Assembly: GCA_023634235.1 (NCBI GenBank)
Contig: JAMKCF010000023.1
Location: forward strand, 1-64,000
Origin: Pisaster brevispinus
Lineage: Eukaryota > Echinodermata > Asteroidea > Forcipulatida > Asteriidae
Length of the DNA stretch: 64,000 nt
Direction of reading: 5' to 3'
The number at the start of each line of letters is the position of its first letter. Positions within the stretch are counted from its first letter, which is position 1. The notes beneath the pieces were generated by a model. It did not search any database, was not told the origin of the DNA, and was given only the letters and a program-made list of their open reading frames with translations. Both the position numbers and the translations under genes were made by a program. Below are positions 60,241 through 64,000 of this stretch, piece by piece.

Positions 60241-60663
60241 CCGATACAAAGTAAACTGCAAAAGGTTTTGTGTAGAGTTGAATCAAACTTACCAATGAAG
60301 AATGAAAAGTGTTTGCATCAGCGGCGTGTAGCCGGGACTTTTTCAGTGGGGGCCACGGGGGGGGGGGGGGGGGGCATTGCTTTTTAGCGGGGAAGGAATG
60401 GGTCTGTCAGTGTTGTTGGATCATGCTTTTATTTTGAAGGGGCCCTGCAGGGCGCCACCATCCTCTTATATTCTTGGCTTTTTGTGGCCGCGGTAGCGAT
60501 CCCAGTTGCGATCGTTCACTACATTAGATTACCAACCTGCATTGTCATCTTTTCCCCTTTTCTTTTTTTGTTTTTTGTGACTCATTACATCTTTTTTTGT
60601 AAGGGGGGGGGGGCACCTGGAAGCACTGGATATTTGTGGGGCATGTGGCCCCCCCCACGGCTA

Positions 60664-61334
60664 TAACCGCTGGATTGAAGGCAGTTTCACTTCACAACGA
60701 CCCATAAGCAATCAAGGCAAGATAACCTGTCTATATTGTGTCTCGTCATTTATATTTCCATTAACTAATAAACAAAGGTTTACAAATCAAGATCGGTACT
60801 CTGCTGTCAACTACCGGCTTTTAATTGTTGATACTGATGATAAACAACCGCAGTAATGGAAAACACGTTCACGTCAAACTTAGCTCCGTTTGATTCCAAA
60901 ATCAAACCGGTGGCTAACTTTACGGTTTTGTTAAGCTTAATTATATCTTACTGGCCATGACAAGAAACAAACAAACACACAATGGGATATGTAAAATCAA
61001 CCGGTACTCTCCTGTCAACTTTCGTCTGTTAAATATTTGTAGCTGACAAACAACCAAAGTAATGCAGCTAAAAATTATGTTAAACATCGCTCCATCTGAC
61101 TTCAAAATCAAATTTGTGGCCCACTTGAGTTAGATTTAGCACAGACCATTATAAGAAACAAACAAACAACTAAACAAACCGAGGGATGCAAATCAATCGG
61201 TAGGCTGCTGTCAATTGTCGGTTGTTAAATTTTGCTAGCTGACAAACGACCAACGTAATGGAACACAAATTTATGTCAAACGCAGCTCCGTTTGACCTCA
61301 AAATCAACTCTGCTCACTTTAGTTTGAATGAAAA
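60664..61334. repeat. About 190-base tandem repeat, three units
   Basis: Counterpart of 24909-25320 with 259 extra bases (60664-60922) holding an additional diverged unit (gataaacaaccgcagtaatg, ttccaaaatcaaacc). Confidence 0.75.
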
Positions 61335-61603
61335 ATGCATTATCCATCCTGACTTGGACAATTAAGAGACAAAATCACGACCACTTAGCAATGTTTGAAG
61401 AGAGGTTGAAGTGTTAAAAGGTATTGTACAGGATTGGTAGAGCTGGGAAAAAAAGAGTCGCTGAAAGTGTACGTGTTTTTGATCAACCAATGTACATGAA
61501 ATAAAAACAACTTTTTAAAATACGGGCTTAATCTATTGTTTGAGTCAGGAGAAATATAGTGTTCCCTACCCAGATTTATCACTCTAATGAAGTGGAGCCA
61601 TCT

Positions 61604-61853
61604 GGGCCTAATTTCATGACTCTGCTTACCGTAATCAAAGAATCGACGCTTACGGAAGCAGGGAATTCCGCGATTACGTCAAGCGTATTTCACGGGTTAT
61701 CAGAGAATGTTGGCTTGTGCGCGTGCGCACCCCACGTTACGAGACATTCTTCGCTTACACAGCTAGCTCGGAAGTTCGGCGCTTGCACAGTAAGTGGAGA
61801 ATGGTGATCGCAAGTGCAGAATTCGGCGGTAAGCAGAGCCATGAAATAGGCAC
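61604..61853. mobile_element. MITE family 2, first of a cluster (copy 2)
   Basis: Counterpart of 25590-25838. Confidence 0.75.
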
Positions 61854-61876
61854 TGTTCTTTCGTAGCAGTTGTTCA

Positions 61877-62065
61877 GGGCCCAATTTCATAAAGCTGTTA
61901 AGCAGAAAACACTGCTTAGCAAATTTCTATGCTAAGCAAAAAATGAGTAGGGCACTAGTCAAAACAGTGTGAACTTTTTGGAATTTTGGCTGATACACAG
62001 TTTCTGCTAAGCAATATCTGTCTGTGCGTAGCAATTTTTGTGCTTACTTGCTTTATGAAATTGGG
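61877..62065. mobile_element. MITE family 2, second of a cluster (copy 2)
   Basis: Counterpart of 25862-26051. Confidence 0.8.
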
Positions 62066-62069
62066 AACA

Positions 62070-62353
62070 GGGCCCAATTTCATAGAGCTGCTTAAACGGT
62101 AAGCAAATTTTCGTGCTAACTGTAGCAGAAAAATTTGCTTAAGCGTAAGCGTATTTCACAGGTTAGCAAGACAATTAGGCAGCCATCTTGCGCGTTCACC
62201 ATGGATTTGCATTGTTACGCCATTCGTTTTCTTACAGTAACCACCGGAAGGTTAGCATGCCTTTTCGTGTGCTTACGGTTAGCAGGGCTATGAAATGGAA
62301 ATCGCGCAGTAAGCACAGAATCGGCCGTTAAGCAGCTCTATGAAATTGGGCCC
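62070..62353. mobile_element. MITE family 2, third of a cluster (copy 2)
   Basis: Counterpart of 26056-26339; terminal repeats exact. Confidence 0.85.
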
Positions 62354-62886
62354 TGATGTCTTGCAGACAGCCTGTGTAGGTTCTGAGTTTCCAACACCCT
62401 CTACCAATCAAACTGTGCTGCTTTAACTGGCGTAGGGATTCCTGCAACTAATGGAACCTTCCTGCATTTGTGTGATGTCATTACAGGCTAATCAAACCAT
62501 TTATTATCATCTTCCATTGTACTTCAGAGTCTATTTTGTGCAAATTTTTTTATATTCTAAAATGTTAATTTATTGACTCGTTTACAGGGAAGAAGTGGCA
62601 CAGTGTTACAAGGTTTATTGAAAAGCAGGGGGTGTTAACAAAGCCAAACATCGACCAAAGTATTACTATTTACGGTGCTGTTAATTTTTAAAACTCATAG
62701 TCTCGTTCTCGAAAAAATGACTACATATAGCTAACAATTTATAAGAGATTAGGTTCCATGCAATAATGGATGAACAGCATGAAGATTGGCCCAAAATAAT
62801 AGAACAATTATTTCTACAAATATCAGCAAAGAGAACAATCCCAAATTCTGATGACCTTTTACCGTTTGTTTTATTAATGGCAATTA

Positions 62887-63024
62887 CAGTGTGAGGGTCA
62901 GTCTTCACAGAGTGGTAATAATCTTGGTCGGTGGCTGGCCGCTGTTATGGACTACTCCTACCACTCGATCCATCAACAGCGGCCAGCAACCAATGCCTCG
63001 CAATGAACACCGGCTCCCCACACC
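62887..63024. mobile_element. MITE family 3, second copy (copy 2)
   Basis: Counterpart of 26873-27010. Confidence 0.65.
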
Positions 63025-63535
63025 CGTGTTTTCTAATTCAAAGTCATGTGCGTACTTTGAAAATTCGATGACGGAAGAAAGAGAAACTGATATCAACAAA
63101 ATTACAAGCTCAGATAGTTTGATGGTAGAGTTTGAAGCAGACTTACCATTCAAACAAATAACAAATGCTCATTGCCGACTCCACTGCACAACGATCCACA
63201 AGCGTTCATCGCAAGAAGACAAACTGCTGAAGTGAGTCTCATTCTTTATAATTACCATTAACTAAAAGACAACGGGACGCAAATCAATCAGAAATCCGCT
63301 GTCAAAACTGGCGGCTATGGGCAAACAACCAAATGGAGCTTACATCTAGGCCTACATGTCAATTATAGGTTTTTCTCCCAACTCACAAATGAGCTGCAGT
63401 GCCCACTTTGGTTTGATGGGAAATGGTGCGGATCTTGAGTCACGTGTTGAGTAGGTGGATATTTATAATAAAAGACATCGTGCTCCGACTACAATAGGCC
63501 TACCAACACTTTTCACTTGTCGAGAAAAAAAGAAA

Positions 63536-64000
63536 AGAAAACTAGACTTAAGTTTTTGTTGCATAACAAAAACAAGGTGTTCGGTGTAGATATTTTCGAG
63601 TTAGCAGAGGTAGTGTTTTCAAAGAGAAAACCGAAAAAACATAACTTAGTTTGACAAATTGATACGTAAAGTGAATGGTAGAAGATTTCGAATTTGAACT
63701 AAAAAACTTTGATAAATGATGAAATCATTCCGTTTTCATAGCTCATTTTATTATCAAGACATTGAGATTCATAAGTATCTGCTAAGTTTTTGAAAGTGTT
63801 ACAGGCTTTTAGTTATTTTTTGGCTGGAATTGAAAGTCCTATGTGTAAAACTGTATTCGATATAGAGGGACCATCTGATTTCAAGATCATGTTGTTTGCA
63901 GGCCTCAAAACGAGAACCGGGAGTGATTTTTTTCACCTAAGCTCTCAGTTTTGACCAGAATTGAAGCTCACAGAGAGACACAGTTTGTGTAATCATTGGG
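63536..64000. other. Sequence beyond the duplication; nothing recognised
   Basis: Single-copy in the window, AT-rich, no exon or repeat recognised. Confidence 0.6.

Overview
This is intron-rich animal DNA, not microbial. The minus strand carries small cysteine-rich extracellular-domain exons with canonical GT-AG borders. They end in one large seven-transmembrane exon. The repeats fit a marine invertebrate deuterostome, most likely an echinoderm: an L2/CR1-type LINE with a signal peptide and a 2A-like motif, short inverted-repeat elements beginning GGGCCCAATTTCAT, and a tRNA-derived SINE. The species is inferred from repeat and gene families only.

The layout is dominated by one large head-to-tail tandem duplication. 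Bases 1-27510 and 35692-63535 are nearly identical in exons, introns and inserted transposons. Copy 1 ends in an A-rich tract near 27503-27530, where the two copies part. The implied unit is about 36 kb, with the left part of copy 1 lying outside the window. Each unit holds one receptor gene on the minus strand. Gene B (59066 to 33389) can be followed from signal peptide to stop. Gene A (23387 to beyond position 1) is cut by the window edge after its third leucine-rich repeat exon.

The encoded receptor (about 1,850 residues in gene B) reads: signal peptide, CUB, CUB, LDLa, CUB, LDLa, LDLa, CUB, LDLa, LDLa, CUB, LDLa, CUB, LDLa, CUB, LDLa, LDLa, LRR N-cap, five LRRs, hinge, rhodopsin-class 7TM. 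The 7TM part and the LDLa-LRR order belong to the type C leucine-rich-repeat GPCRs (GRL101 / relaxin-receptor relatives). Seven interspersed CUB domains on such a receptor are the main novelty here. The TM3 (D/E)R(Y/W) motif has Cys in place of Arg.

Introns and flanks are rich in repeats. An L2-type LINE sits inside an older retrotransposon fragment with a 5-bp target duplication. A tRNA-SINE and an inverted fragment of it bracket one LDLa exon. Four MITE-like families are present, one carrying a nested 208-bp element with a 9-bp target duplication. Compound triplet arrays lie in an intron and just upstream of both promoters. The 27.5-33.4 kb interval between the genes holds only repeats and apparently unique non-coding sequence. 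No RNA gene, CRISPR array or prokaryotic feature is seen.
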